Source: Nostoc desertorum CM1-VF14 (GTDB taxonomy: Bacteria; Cyanobacteriota; Cyanobacteriia; Cyanobacteriales; Nostocaceae). From it: a DNA stretch of 34,275 bases. The stretch spans positions 1 through 34,275 of the forward strand of contig JAHHHR010000079.1 of the NCBI GenBank assembly GCA_019359245.1, in the 5' to 3' direction. Shown piece by piece: positions 7,464 through 14,662 of the stretch. Below the pieces are notes generated by a model that worked only from the letters and a program-made list of their open reading frames with translations, was not told the origin of the DNA and did not search any database. The number at the start of each line of letters is the position of its first letter. Position 1 is the stretch's first letter. Made by a program: the position numbers and the translations under genes.

Positions 7464-7954
7464 ATTTCGCTCCTATTAGTGATATTAAATTGGGAAGAAG
7501 TATTAGGAGTTGTTTTCTTTCGTTTACTAGTTTTAGTTGACGATGAGTCGGATGGTTCACTACTATTCTGTGGTGAACTATCCGGCTCTACTGCTGGAAC
7601 CGAGTTATTATTTGTGGTTGAAGAATCAGTTGATTCCGGCTCGGAGTCAGAATTAACTGATTCTTCAACCGCTTTATCTGATGATTCATTACTCAAATTA
7701 TTGTCAGTTGATGTCGAAGCTTTTTTATGAAAACTCTTCAGACCACTGGCCGCCAGTTCTACCCCATGACCTTTAAACACATCAGAAACATCGTCATAAG
7801 AATAGCCAGCGTCTAACATATCTTGAATAGGTTTAGCCAAACTGAGGACTAAATCAGACAGGCTGATAGTTTTAGGAGTCGCCGCTTTCTGTTTCAGACT
7901 GGTTTGAATATCTTCTATTTTTGATAAAGGAACAGCTTTCGGTTTGCGAGGCAT
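7460..7954 (-). CDS. Small tail-rich protein opening the mobilization operon (TraK-position gene)
   Basis: The ATG at 7954 (MPRKPKAVPLSKIED) is preferred; an in-frame GTG lies two codons earlier. Residues 1-75 form a compact helical domain with LSDLVLSLAKPIQDMLDAG and DDVSDVFKGHGVEL, a pattern of two helices with a GYS turn seen in small DNA-binding proteins next to oriT regions. The remainder, to residue 164, is a very Ser/Thr/Asn/Glu-rich disordered tail with a basic patch (KTSKRKKT). It is the first gene leftward from the putative oriT, the position of traK in RP4, whose product binds oriT. Assignment rests on gene order and domain shape, not on recognised similarity. Confidence 0.6.
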   Translation of the reverse strand: MPRKPKAVPLSKIEDIQTSLKQKAATPKTISLSDLVLSLAKPIQDMLDAGYSYDDVSDVFKGHGVELAASGLKSFHKKASTSTDNNLSNESSDKAVEESVNSDSEPESTDSSTTNNNSVPAVEPDSSPQNSSEPSDSSSTKTSKRKKTTPNTSSQFNITNRSEI

Positions 7955-7960
7955 AGCCAC

Positions 7961-8508
7961 CAGTAATAATTAATCACTTCATTGTAAAAAAGTCGTGGTC
8001 AGAAAAAGTTTAAGTTTCTTGTCGTGATGTGACGAATATCAACAAAAAATTGTTTAGATCCTCGTGAGGTAGACTAGTCTAAAAAAGCAGTTACCCATGA
8101 ATCAACATTCTTAGTATCAAAGGCTGTTGGCAGCATTGTTAAACAGACCCAGCCCTCGGTTACACTCTTGTTGTTGCAGACAGTCAATCGTGGTTCGCCA
8201 AAGTCTCGTACTCCCCCAGCCTCCCGTTCTGCCCCTTGGTTGTCGTTACCTCAGTCCTGTCGTGGGGGCATAGGCAAGCAATACGCCGTAACGCACTACG
8301 TGCTACTTTTACCTTCGGTAAAAGCGGCGTGGTTGCTTGTTGGGGGTGTCCCCCAAACCCCCAATAATCAGGTCTATTAAAGCGGTAAATGAGTCAACAA
8401 GAGGTTCCGGGTTATTCGCCTACCTGCGTGGCACTGCGTGCCAGCGCAGCTACAGCGAATAACCCGGTTAAAAAATGAATAAGCAGATAAATGAATGCCT
8501 AATTAGTT
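7961..8508. other. Divergent intergenic region, candidate oriT
   Basis: No believable gene lies between the two divergent mobilization operons, but there are stacked palindromes. CCTC-GT-GAGG lies at 8060-8069 and TAGACTAGTCTA at 8070-8081. A stem CAAGCAA/CGCCG at 8275-8288 pairs with 8325-8339 and encloses the hairpin CTTTTACC-TTC-GGTAAAAG (8306-8324). A 61-bp near-perfect cruciform at 8407-8467 has 13-bp arms CCGGGTTATTCGC and an inner CTGCG/TGGCA stem. Relaxase and accessory genes start on either side, so the nick site and both promoters should be here. I could not match a known nic consensus with confidence. Confidence 0.65.
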
Positions 8509-8934
8509 ATGCAACCAGACCCACGTATAAATCTCAGTAATCAACTAGCTGACACATTAACCAATCGGTCAGTAGCACCAGATGAAAAGCGAGAAGTAAC
8601 CATCACATTTAGGGCTAGCTATTCTGAAAAAGCGAGGCTAGAGCAACGGTGTAGTGGAGTGGTGCAAAGTGACTATATTAGAGCGAGATTATTTGACTAC
8701 CCTTTGCCACATCCTAAATTAGTCATTCCCGAAGTTAACCGACAGGCTATCTACGAGCTAAAGAAGATTGGCAACAACCTAAACCAACAGACCAAAGCTA
8801 TTAACGCAGCTGTAAAAATTGGTAGCCAACCGTTGACTAACGAGGTGAAATCATATCTGAGAACTATTGAAGAATTAACAACACTTTTAGAACAGACTCG
8901 CCAATCACTCACTCAACCTACGGTAGAGAGGTAA
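8509..8934 (+). CDS. mobC: MobC-like relaxosome accessory protein, 141 aa
   Basis: Residues 26-63 (KREVTITFRASYSEKARL... to IRARLFD) have the beta strand plus two-helix pattern of the ribbon-helix-helix proteins that help relaxases bind oriT. Residues 82-101 carry the MobC-family signature LKKIGNNLNQQTKAIN. The length is typical for the family. The gene begins 41 bases after the 8407-8467 cruciform and ends four bases before the relaxase start, with the relaxase ribosome binding site (GAGAGG) in its last codons. Likely role: sequence-specific DNA bending at oriT and recruitment of the relaxase. In RP4 the equivalent is TraJ. Confidence 0.85.
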   Translation: MQPDPRINLSNQLADTLTNRSVAPDEKREVTITFRASYSEKARLEQRCSGVVQSDYIRARLFDYPLPHPKLVIPEVNRQAIYELKKIGNNLNQQTKAINAAVKIGSQPLTNEVKSYLRTIEELTTLLEQTRQSLTQPTVER

Positions 8935-8938
8935 CGCA

Positions 8939-11212
8939 ATGATTACCAAAGTGAAAGCTAATAAATCATTTCGTGGTACTACCAAATACGTCTTAGAGAA
9001 AGAGAAAGCCAAGATTATTGGCGGGAATATGTATGGTAAAAGTACCAATGAACTGGTCGAGCAGTTTACCCTATCAGCCCACCTTAACCCCCAACTAAAA
9101 GACCCGTGCTATCACTTAATGCTTAGTGTACCTCAGAGTGATAGAACTCTCAATGATGACGAATTAGCTAATCTATCCCAACGGCACTTTGCAAATGTCA
9201 TTGTGTTGTCACGGCTTCAAGGTGATGAATCCCAAGTCAAACAGCCAGATAAAAGGATAGCTGATACCAAACTGAACCAGCTAGTTGATGAATTTATAGA
9301 ATCAGAACTACCAGCTTATGACTTCTTTATAGCGCGGCACTCTGATAAAGAACACGACCACACCCACATCGTTGCATCCAGAGTCAATAATCTAGATGGT
9401 AAGTCTATTCGCACCTGGAACAATTACGCCTATTCAGAACACTCCGCCCGACTGCTAGAACGAGAATTTCAGCTAATCCAAATCCAAAGCAGTTGGGAGA
9501 GTAAGCAGAAAGCTATGACTCGGAATCAACTGGAACGAGTCGAGCGCGATGGACTTCCAGGCGAAGAAATAATGCGACGGGCGATTGAGCAAGTGGCAGT
9601 AAATAAACCCACAATACAAGAGCTAATTGAGCAGCTATGGAGAGAGCATCAAGTTAAAGCTATCGTCAGTTATTACGCTCACGGCGGGGTAAGGGGTATC
9701 AAGTTTGGCATTGATATTGGCTCAGTTAATGAAGATGGTAGCCCCCGTTTGCTCTGGAAACAGGGAGGTAATCTCAATAAATATAAGTGTTCATTTACAA
9801 AGCTTCAGACCGAGTTGGGGATAAACTACGACCCCAAACGGGACGATAGCGAAATTAAACGCTTAAACAATTTATTAGAATTTGTAGATAATAGCCAAGT
9901 TAATCAGCAACTAATATCAACCATCTTCCCGAAAGAAGCTCAAGCTATAGCCGAAAATAAACACCAGCTAAACCCAGCTAAATCAGATGCGAAACAACGA
10001 GCTATTTCAGAACTCATAAATACAATCTCTGATTTTATTGAACAGTCAGTAGTTGATGATGTCTTGGTTGAAACGTTACTACAATTAACAGAGCAACTGT
10101 CTCAATATCGGCAGCAGCTAGCTAATAATAAAACCACACTCGACGACCTAAAATCGGTGATTGCTGATGTGGAGCAACGGCTTATATCACAAAGAGCAGT
10201 TGATGCAATTTCTGATTACGTTGAGCAATCGACTATTGAATCAGCATTAACTGAAACAGTATTAGAATTAACGCAACAACTTTCTCAATACAAAGAGCAG
10301 CTTGTTACAGATAAAACTACATTCAATGACCTGGATGCAGTGCTTGCGACTGAGTTACAATCATATCTAGAGAAGAGAGCTATCTTATCAATCTCTGATT
10401 ATATTGAGCAATCGACTGTCTCTTCAGCATTAACTGAAGCAGTATTAGAATTAACACAACAACTTTCTCAAAATCAGCAGCAGCTATCAGCCGGAAGAAC
10501 CATATTCGACGACCTGGAAGCAGCGATTGTTTATTTGGATCAACTCCATAGTTCGCAAAAAGCAGTGGATGCAATTGCTCTTAATCAAACTCCAAGTATA
10601 ACCACAGATGAACCAAAGTTAAAAGATAATCTTCCAGCCGAGTTATATGAGTATTACAGTGCTGACTTGCAAAACTTATTAGTGACTGACCGAGATAAAG
10701 AAATTGCTATACGGGCACTCAAAGATGATAAACCTGCCGAGGAAGTTGAAGAAATTATCTTTGCCAGCCCAGCAAAGTGGACACAAGATGAAGCCAGAGA
10801 ATTGGTACTAATCGCTAGCAATAAACTGGCAGATCAAAAGTCTGAACCAGAACAGTCATTCACAGAAAAGCAGCGTCAAGAGTCGGAATTTTTAGCTATG
10901 GCTGTGCCTATTGCTGTTAAATTAATCAACTGGCAATTAAGAGAAACTGGCTCAAATAGCCTTAGATTCAAACGTGCCACTCTGGAGAAACGGGGTAGAG
11001 AATTGGTATTTACCCATGATGAAAGAGGTGAAATTTTCCGGGTGTCTGTCAACCGAAACCAGTCAGGTGAGCTTGAGTATTCACCGATTCATATTGGGTC
11101 AGTAGAGAGAGAAGACCTGATGCTTTGGCAAAAAGCAGATCGCGTATTGCAACAGATAATAGAAGAACAGCAACAACAATCAATCAGACAAAGTAAAGGG
11201 TTCTCCCTCTAG
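8939..11212 (+). CDS. mobA: Relaxase/mobilization nuclease (MobA/VirD2 type), 757 aa
   Basis: Residues 1-180 are a relaxase domain of the PF03432 class: the candidate catalytic tyrosine is Tyr17 (TTKYVLEKEKA, comparable to the TraI position of RP4), the HLMLSVPQSD strand follows at residues 59-68, and the metal-binding histidines lie in RHSDKEHDHTHI at 133-144. This makes it most likely a MOBP-type enzyme that nicks oriT and pilots the strand. Residues about 363-545 are three perfect-register 61-residue repeats (ISDYIEQST... LTQQLSQ), probably helical. The C-terminal 200 residues form a separate domain of unknown role. There is no primase or helicase motif. It is translated with mobC. A 127-bp bulged inverted repeat follows the stop. 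Confidence 0.88.
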   Translation: MITKVKANKSFRGTTKYVLEKEKAKIIGGNMYGKSTNELVEQFTLSAHLNPQLKDPCYHLMLSVPQSDRTLNDDELANLSQRHFANVIVLSRLQGDESQVKQPDKRIADTKLNQLVDEFIESELPAYDFFIARHSDKEHDHTHIVASRVNNLDGKSIRTWNNYAYSEHSARLLEREFQLIQIQSSWESKQKAMTRNQLERVERDGLPGEEIMRRAIEQVAVNKPTIQELIEQLWREHQVKAIVSYYAHGGVRGIKFGIDIGSVNEDGSPRLLWKQGGNLNKYKCSFTKLQTELGINYDPKRDDSEIKRLNNLLEFVDNSQVNQQLISTIFPKEAQAIAENKHQLNPAKSDAKQRAISELINTISDFIEQSVVDDVLVETLLQLTEQLSQYRQQLANNKTTLDDLKSVIADVEQRLISQRAVDAISDYVEQSTIESALTETVLELTQQLSQYKEQLVTDKTTFNDLDAVLATELQSYLEKRAILSISDYIEQSTVSSALTEAVLELTQQLSQNQQQLSAGRTIFDDLEAAIVYLDQLHSSQKAVDAIALNQTPSITTDEPKLKDNLPAELYEYYSADLQNLLVTDRDKEIAIRALKDDKPAEEVEEIIFASPAKWTQDEARELVLIASNKLADQKSEPEQSFTEKQRQESEFLAMAVPIAVKLINWQLRETGSNSLRFKRATLEKRGRELVFTHDERGEIFRVSVNRNQSGELEYSPIHIGSVEREDLMLWQKADRVLQQIIEEQQQQSIRQSKGFSL
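10025..10573 (+). repeat. Three 183-bp in-frame tandem repeats in the relaxase gene
   Basis: Units begin at 10025, 10208 and 10391, each exactly 183 bp (61 codons), starting with an ISD(F/Y) codon group and containing LTxQLSQ. Units 2 and 3 are closer to each other than to unit 1. The exact spacing indicates duplication within the gene. Encoded helices could form an extended or coiled linker between relaxase and C-terminal domains. Confidence 0.85.
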
Positions 11213-11220
11213 GTGATGGC

Positions 11221-11347
11221 GCAACTCTTAACCGCTTCGCTCAAATAGCCGGTGTCTGCCACTGCCACAAATCCACTCGTCGAGCAAACCAATTTTTTGC
11301 AGGCAGCGGCAGACACGGAGCTTCGCCGTCTATTTGTTAAGAGTTGC
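11221..11347. repeat. Long bulged inverted repeat after the relaxase gene
   Basis: Three matched blocks pair in nested order: GCAACTCTTAAC (11221-11232) with GTTAAGAGTTGC (11336-11347), AAATAG (11243-11248) with CTATTT (11330-11335), and GTGTCTGCC-CTGCC (11252-11266) with 11302-11316. The intervening bulges are unequal: CGCTTCGCTC on the left and a 13-base segment containing GCTTCGCC on the right. The loop carries a T run at 11292-11298. It may terminate the mob transcript, but the bulged architecture matches other elements in this plasmid (29524-29648). Confidence 0.75.
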
Positions 11348-11447
11348 TTGAGTTAGTGCTGCGTGGAACAACATCGCTGAAATTTCTGCCAATTAAACAT
11401 ACTAGAATGAGTTATTATCATCAACTTCAAGTACAGTCCTGTTTATT

Positions 11448-12116
11448 GTGGATGCTATTTCAATTTTGCAGCAAGCTTTAAATGACTTCTGCTCACAAGT
11501 GCTTCTTGATACAAGTTTTGTGGCGAAGGCGTTTAAGCAGATACATCAGATGAAGCGGGAGTTTGGCGAAGGGTATGCCTTAATTAATGTTGGAGAGTTT
11601 CGCCCAGACATTGATGAATTCATTTACCCAGAAAAAGATGGGCTTGGAACTTTGTGGCTGGATGAAGAGACAACTCATAAATATCTAAACAGCGAAATGG
11701 CCACTAACGTTTTGAACGTTGTCGATCACGAATCCTGCCCCCCTCACCACGAAGTTTTCATTTTCATGGGCAGTATTGATAATGGCGATGCAATAAAAGA
11801 AGGTCGATACAGTGTAGCTGTCATGAGTTTCAATGTTGCTGACCCCTACCGCATCAAACCCTCATCAATTACATCTAAGCAAATTGAAAAACGGTTGCGA
11901 CGGATGGCGAATAGCGGAGTCCGTCTGTTAATTCTCGATACCTCTAATCCTGATTTTATGGGTAAGAACCTAGCATTATGGCTGCGTGAAATCAAAAGGT
12001 TAGAAAAAAACGCCTCTCAACACTTTAGCGTCATGATAGATGCTACTGATGAGTTTCCAGCAGAACTCCCGCCGGATTTGCAATCGGACTGCTGGACTAT
12101 CAGGTTTGGCAATTAG
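11448..12116 (+). CDS. Hypothetical protein, 222 aa
   Basis: I do not recognise this protein. It is soluble, acidic-to-neutral and looks like an alpha/beta fold, with strands such as HEVFIFMGSI, YSVAVMSFNV, VRLLILDTSNP and HFSVMIDATD. No catalytic motif stands out. DTSNPDFMGKNLALWLREIKRLEK near the end suggests a Rossmann-like half. It starts with GTG at 11448 without a convincing ribosome binding site; the next in-frame Met is residue 31. The gene stands alone between the mob operon and a convergent Crp/Fnr regulator. It could be a stress or defence orphan; nothing in the sequence decides this. Confidence 0.65.
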   Translation: MDAISILQQALNDFCSQVLLDTSFVAKAFKQIHQMKREFGEGYALINVGEFRPDIDEFIYPEKDGLGTLWLDEETTHKYLNSEMATNVLNVVDHESCPPHHEVFIFMGSIDNGDAIKEGRYSVAVMSFNVADPYRIKPSSITSKQIEKRLRRMANSGVRLLILDTSNPDFMGKNLALWLREIKRLEKNASQHFSVMIDATDEFPAELPPDLQSDCWTIRFGN

Positions 12117-12238
12117 TCCGCGGCTGCATTACACGTAATAGCCCAATTGTGTAACTACTAAATATATACTGATGTGATGATGTTTTGACTCAGCTTGCTC
12201 AAGCCATGCATGACAACTTTTCTTGATTCAGCCCGAAG

Positions 12239-12261
12239 TTGAGCCGAGATATGCGGCTCAA
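12239..12261. terminator. Hairpin between convergent genes
   Basis: A perfect 8-bp stem TTGAGCCG (12239-12246) and CGGCTCAA (12254-12261) with a 7-base loop lies between the end of the 222-residue gene and the end of the regulator. The T-run is weak on both sides, so termination is plausible rather than certain. Confidence 0.45.
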
Positions 12262-12270
12262 GTTTATCCA

Positions 12271-12978
12271 TTATCTCTCTAGGTTAAAGTTTAGCAGGCG
12301 ATCGTATTCCTCTTTGATTACCCTATAACACTCGCAGGAAGCCTCTTGTAGTCCCTGCCGATTAATGGTTTTGATTTTCTTTCGGCTGCATTCGATAAGA
12401 CCTTTCTTTTCTAGAATATGGGCGGTTTCGGTGATGCCAGAACGGCGCACGCCCAGCATGTGGGAGAGGAACTCATGAGACAGGATGAGTTCATCCGAGT
12501 AGAGACGGTCACTGGACTCAAGCAACCAACGGGCCATGCGTTTTTCTATAGTATGAATGCGGTTGCAGGCAACATTTTGCGAGATTTGTGCTATATAAGC
12601 CTGTGTGTATTTAAGCATTACATCCCGCAGCGACTTATTGGTGTCGAACTCATGGAGCAACAAATGTGCCTTCATTTTCACCGCTTTGCCAGGAACCTGA
12701 ACGATGTACTGAGTCTGCGTCGTCTCCTGACCGCCCATGAAGGCGTTGATCCCTACCATCTCGCGGCTTCCGACCACTCCGGCTTCAACGGTGCTACCGT
12801 CCATCATTGTGATGGTGACTGAGATTAAGCTGGTGAGGGGGAAGTAGACTTCTTCGATGGCTTCGCCGGGTCTGTTGAGTATCTCGCCGTATGAAAGCTC
12901 TACCTGTTCCATTTTGTTTTTGAGATGCTCGTACACATCGGGGGGCAAGGCGGCAAGCAGAAGGTTTTCAGTAGCCAT
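12271..12978 (-). CDS. Crp/Fnr-family transcriptional regulator, 235 aa
   Basis: Residues about 1-150 are a cyclic-nucleotide-binding-like jelly roll (YGEILNRPGEAIEEVYFP, then VEAGVVGSREMVG). The phosphate-binding cassette of true cAMP receptors is absent, which suggests another or no ligand. A long dimerisation helix follows, then a winged helix-turn-helix at about residues 165-215 (LSHMLGVRRSGITETAHILEK). This sub-family is common in cyanobacteria and proteobacteria. The gene stands alone on the minus strand. The 370 bases upstream (12979-13350) would hold its promoter but show no clear Crp half-sites. A TCCCAAAA/TTTTGGGA palindrome lies at about 13291-13307. Confidence 0.85.
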   Translation of the reverse strand: MATENLLLAALPPDVYEHLKNKMEQVELSYGEILNRPGEAIEEVYFPLTSLISVTITMMDGSTVEAGVVGSREMVGINAFMGGQETTQTQYIVQVPGKAVKMKAHLLLHEFDTNKSLRDVMLKYTQAYIAQISQNVACNRIHTIEKRMARWLLESSDRLYSDELILSHEFLSHMLGVRRSGITETAHILEKKGLIECSRKKIKTINRQGLQEASCECYRVIKEEYDRLLNFNLER

Positions 12979-13500
12979 ATTTTTGTTAAAGCTTGTCTCT
13001 TACTATTGTTGATGCTCCTAACTCCCACAAAAAATAATGCAGCAACTTTCGTTACACTATCCGGCGTTGGATATCATCCGCCAGTCAGTCACCCCGCAAG
13101 AATGCGCGTTGGCAAAAGAAATAGCTACTGTAACTATAACTATTAAATAGGTATTCAAAGGCTGATGAGTACCTATTTGTTGGGGCATTTTATGACGGGT
13201 TCGTGCCTTAGCGCAGAGAAGAGCATATACTCTGTGCTGGATCTCGGCAGCCCCCCTGAAGACCACATCTATATCTATATAATGTTCAAATCCCAAAATT
13301 TTTGGGAATACTTAGTTTACGTTTTTACGTGCCATAAATACATACTTTACAACCCTGGATAAATTGCAATCTCGATAGAGTTGGCATTTCTCCAGGGTTT
13401 TTTATATGCAATAGGTTTATTACCCAAGAGTTTGTACCGTACTCTAAAGAAATTTAAATCACTTAGATACTAAGACTGCATAAAATTGCTCAATTCCTGG
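12979..13500. other. Intergenic region with terminator-like stem
   Basis: I see no gene I can support; short open frames on both strands lack ribosome binding sites and protein-like composition. An inverted repeat AACCCTGGA (13351-13359) with TCCAGGGTT (13392-13400) is followed by a T-run to 13403 and may be a plus-strand terminator with a 32-base loop. Confidence 0.45.
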
Positions 13501-13572
13501 TTACAAATGTATTTTTGTAATTAGTTACATTTGTATTAATGCTATTTTATGCATTTGTAAATTTGTAATTTA
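13501..13572. promoter_or_regulatory. TTACA/TGTAA repeats upstream of parA (candidate parS and operator)
   Basis: At least four related AT-rich motifs occur: TTACAAATGTA at 13501, TTTGTAA at 13514, TTACATTTGTA at 13525 and a tandem ATTTGTAA at 13553 and 13561. They end about 75 bases before the parA start. Small partition systems usually bind such repeats both for segregation and to repress the par promoter. A similar cluster follows the operon at 14561. Confidence 0.55.
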
Positions 13573-13647
13573 GGGATTAAGCTTGGTATTGCCATCTTCT
13601 GAAATTTGTCATCACGTCATGAATTACATTTTTACAAAAACACATTT

Positions 13648-14298
13648 ATGAAAATTGCGGTTTTGAACCAAAAGGGGGGCAGTGGCAAGACCACAGTATC
13701 CATCCATTTGGCTCATGCTTTTTCGATGATGGGGTATCGAGTATTACTAGTTGATACTGACCCTCAAGGCTCAACCCGTGACTGGGCAGCAGCACGTAAT
13801 GGTGAAGCTCCATTTAGTGTCATTGGTTTGGATCGTCCTATCTTGCACAAAGAATTGCCCAAACTAGCACAGGGGTATGATTTTGTTTTCATTGATGGTG
13901 CGCCAAGAGTTTCTGACTTAACTAGATCAGCAATTATGGCAGTGGATTTTGTATTAGTTCCTGTGCAACCATCCCCCTTAGATGTGTGGGCGGTGCATGA
14001 GGTAGTAGAACTCGTACAAGAGGCCACTATATATAAGCCAGACCTAACAGCAGCATTTCTAATCAACAGAAAGATAGTGAACACTGCTCTTGGGCGAGAA
14101 GTAACTGAAGTTTTAGGAGAATACCCCTTTCCAGTGTTAAAAGCACAGATAAGTCAAAGGGTAGCATTTGCTGAGTGTTTGAACATTGGGAGTACTGTTT
14201 TGGAGGCTGCCCCGAAAAGTGCTGCCAGTGATGAAGTACGAGCTGTTGTTGAGGAAATATTAGAAGCAAGAGAGGAAACGAATCATGGCAGAAGTTAA
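13648..14298 (+). CDS. parA: ParA-family plasmid partition ATPase, 216 aa
   Basis: The ATG at 13648 (MKIAVLNQKGGSGKTT) is chosen, because family members start a few residues before the Walker A; a frame extension to 13606 adds residues unlike any ParA. Deviant Walker A KGGSGKTT spans residues 9-16. VLLVDTDPQGS, at about residues 33-43, carries the conserved DxDPQG. FVFIDGAP, near residue 81, is Walker B, and PVQPSP follows. The short N terminus makes it a small type Ib-like ParA without its own HTH, so repression would fall to the partner. It overlaps the downstream gene by 14 bases. Role: ATP-driven segregation of the plasmid. Confidence 0.9.
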   Translation: MKIAVLNQKGGSGKTTVSIHLAHAFSMMGYRVLLVDTDPQGSTRDWAAARNGEAPFSVIGLDRPILHKELPKLAQGYDFVFIDGAPRVSDLTRSAIMAVDFVLVPVQPSPLDVWAVHEVVELVQEATIYKPDLTAAFLINRKIVNTALGREVTEVLGEYPFPVLKAQISQRVAFAECLNIGSTVLEAAPKSAASDEVRAVVEEILEAREETNHGRS

Positions 14299-14560
14299 AA
14301 AATCACAAAAACTAAGCTTGAGGCCAGGTGTTCAGAAAACGCCTGTAAAAGATGAAGCAGCAGCGTGGGTGGAAAGTCGTAATGGTGCTGAAACACCTAG
14401 TACTACAGCTCAAGAAGAAGTTAACAACGGCAAAAGCAAGCGAGTCACTTTTGAAGTTACAGAGGCACAGCACCAGGAGATTAAAATCCGTGCTACCAAA
14501 AAAGGCATCACCATTAAGGAATATATGATTGCTCTAGTTGAGGAGGAGCTAAAAAGCTAA
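14285..14560 (+). CDS. Small partition partner (ParB/ParG-like, ribbon-helix-helix), 91 aa
   Basis: The N-terminal 50 residues are flexible and Lys/Ala/Glu-rich. The C-terminal 40 residues (KSKRVTFEVTEAQHQEIKIR, then ATKKGITIKEYMIALVEEEL) fit a ribbon-helix-helix fold: a basic strand followed by two helices. ParG-like proteins have just this layout and use the flexible tail to stimulate ParA ATPase and the RHH to bind centromere repeats. It overlaps parA by 14 bases and is flanked by TTACA-type repeats on both sides of the operon. I infer that it binds those repeats and represses parA. Confidence 0.78.
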   Translation: MAEVKKSQKLSLRPGVQKTPVKDEAAAWVESRNGAETPSTTAQEEVNNGKSKRVTFEVTEAQHQEIKIRATKKGITIKEYMIALVEEELKS

Positions 14561-14615
14561 TGTAATAAATTACATTATTACACTTGTATTTATTTACATA
14601 ATTACATTATTACAT
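14561..14615. promoter_or_regulatory. Second cluster of TGTAAT/ATTACA repeats after the partition operon
   Basis: Overlapping palindromes begin right after the stop: TGTAAT-AA-ATTACA (14561-14574), TTACATTATTACA (14570-14582) and ATTACATTATTACAT (14601-14615). They resemble the cluster at 13501-13572, so the partition operon is bracketed by likely binding sites. Confidence 0.5.
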
Positions 14616-14662
14616 CTGTTAGGAGATTTCAGACGCAGTTGGCTCTCGTTGGGGTTTGAGTT

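Noticed and set aside
8168..8380. A 70-codon plus-strand frame in the divergent mobilization gap
   Set aside because: It overlaps the hairpins of the putative oriT and its composition (Pro/Ser/Arg-rich, no domain) follows from the palindromes, not from protein selection.
12925..13362. Several 65-79 codon frames upstream of the Crp/Fnr gene
   Set aside because: No ribosome binding sites, mutual overlaps on both strands and no protein-like hydrophobic pattern; treated as regulatory or spacer DNA.
13501..14615. CRISPR-like or phage att repeats around the partition operon
   Set aside because: The repeats are short, palindromic, AT-rich and adjacent to parA and an RHH gene, which fits a centromere better.
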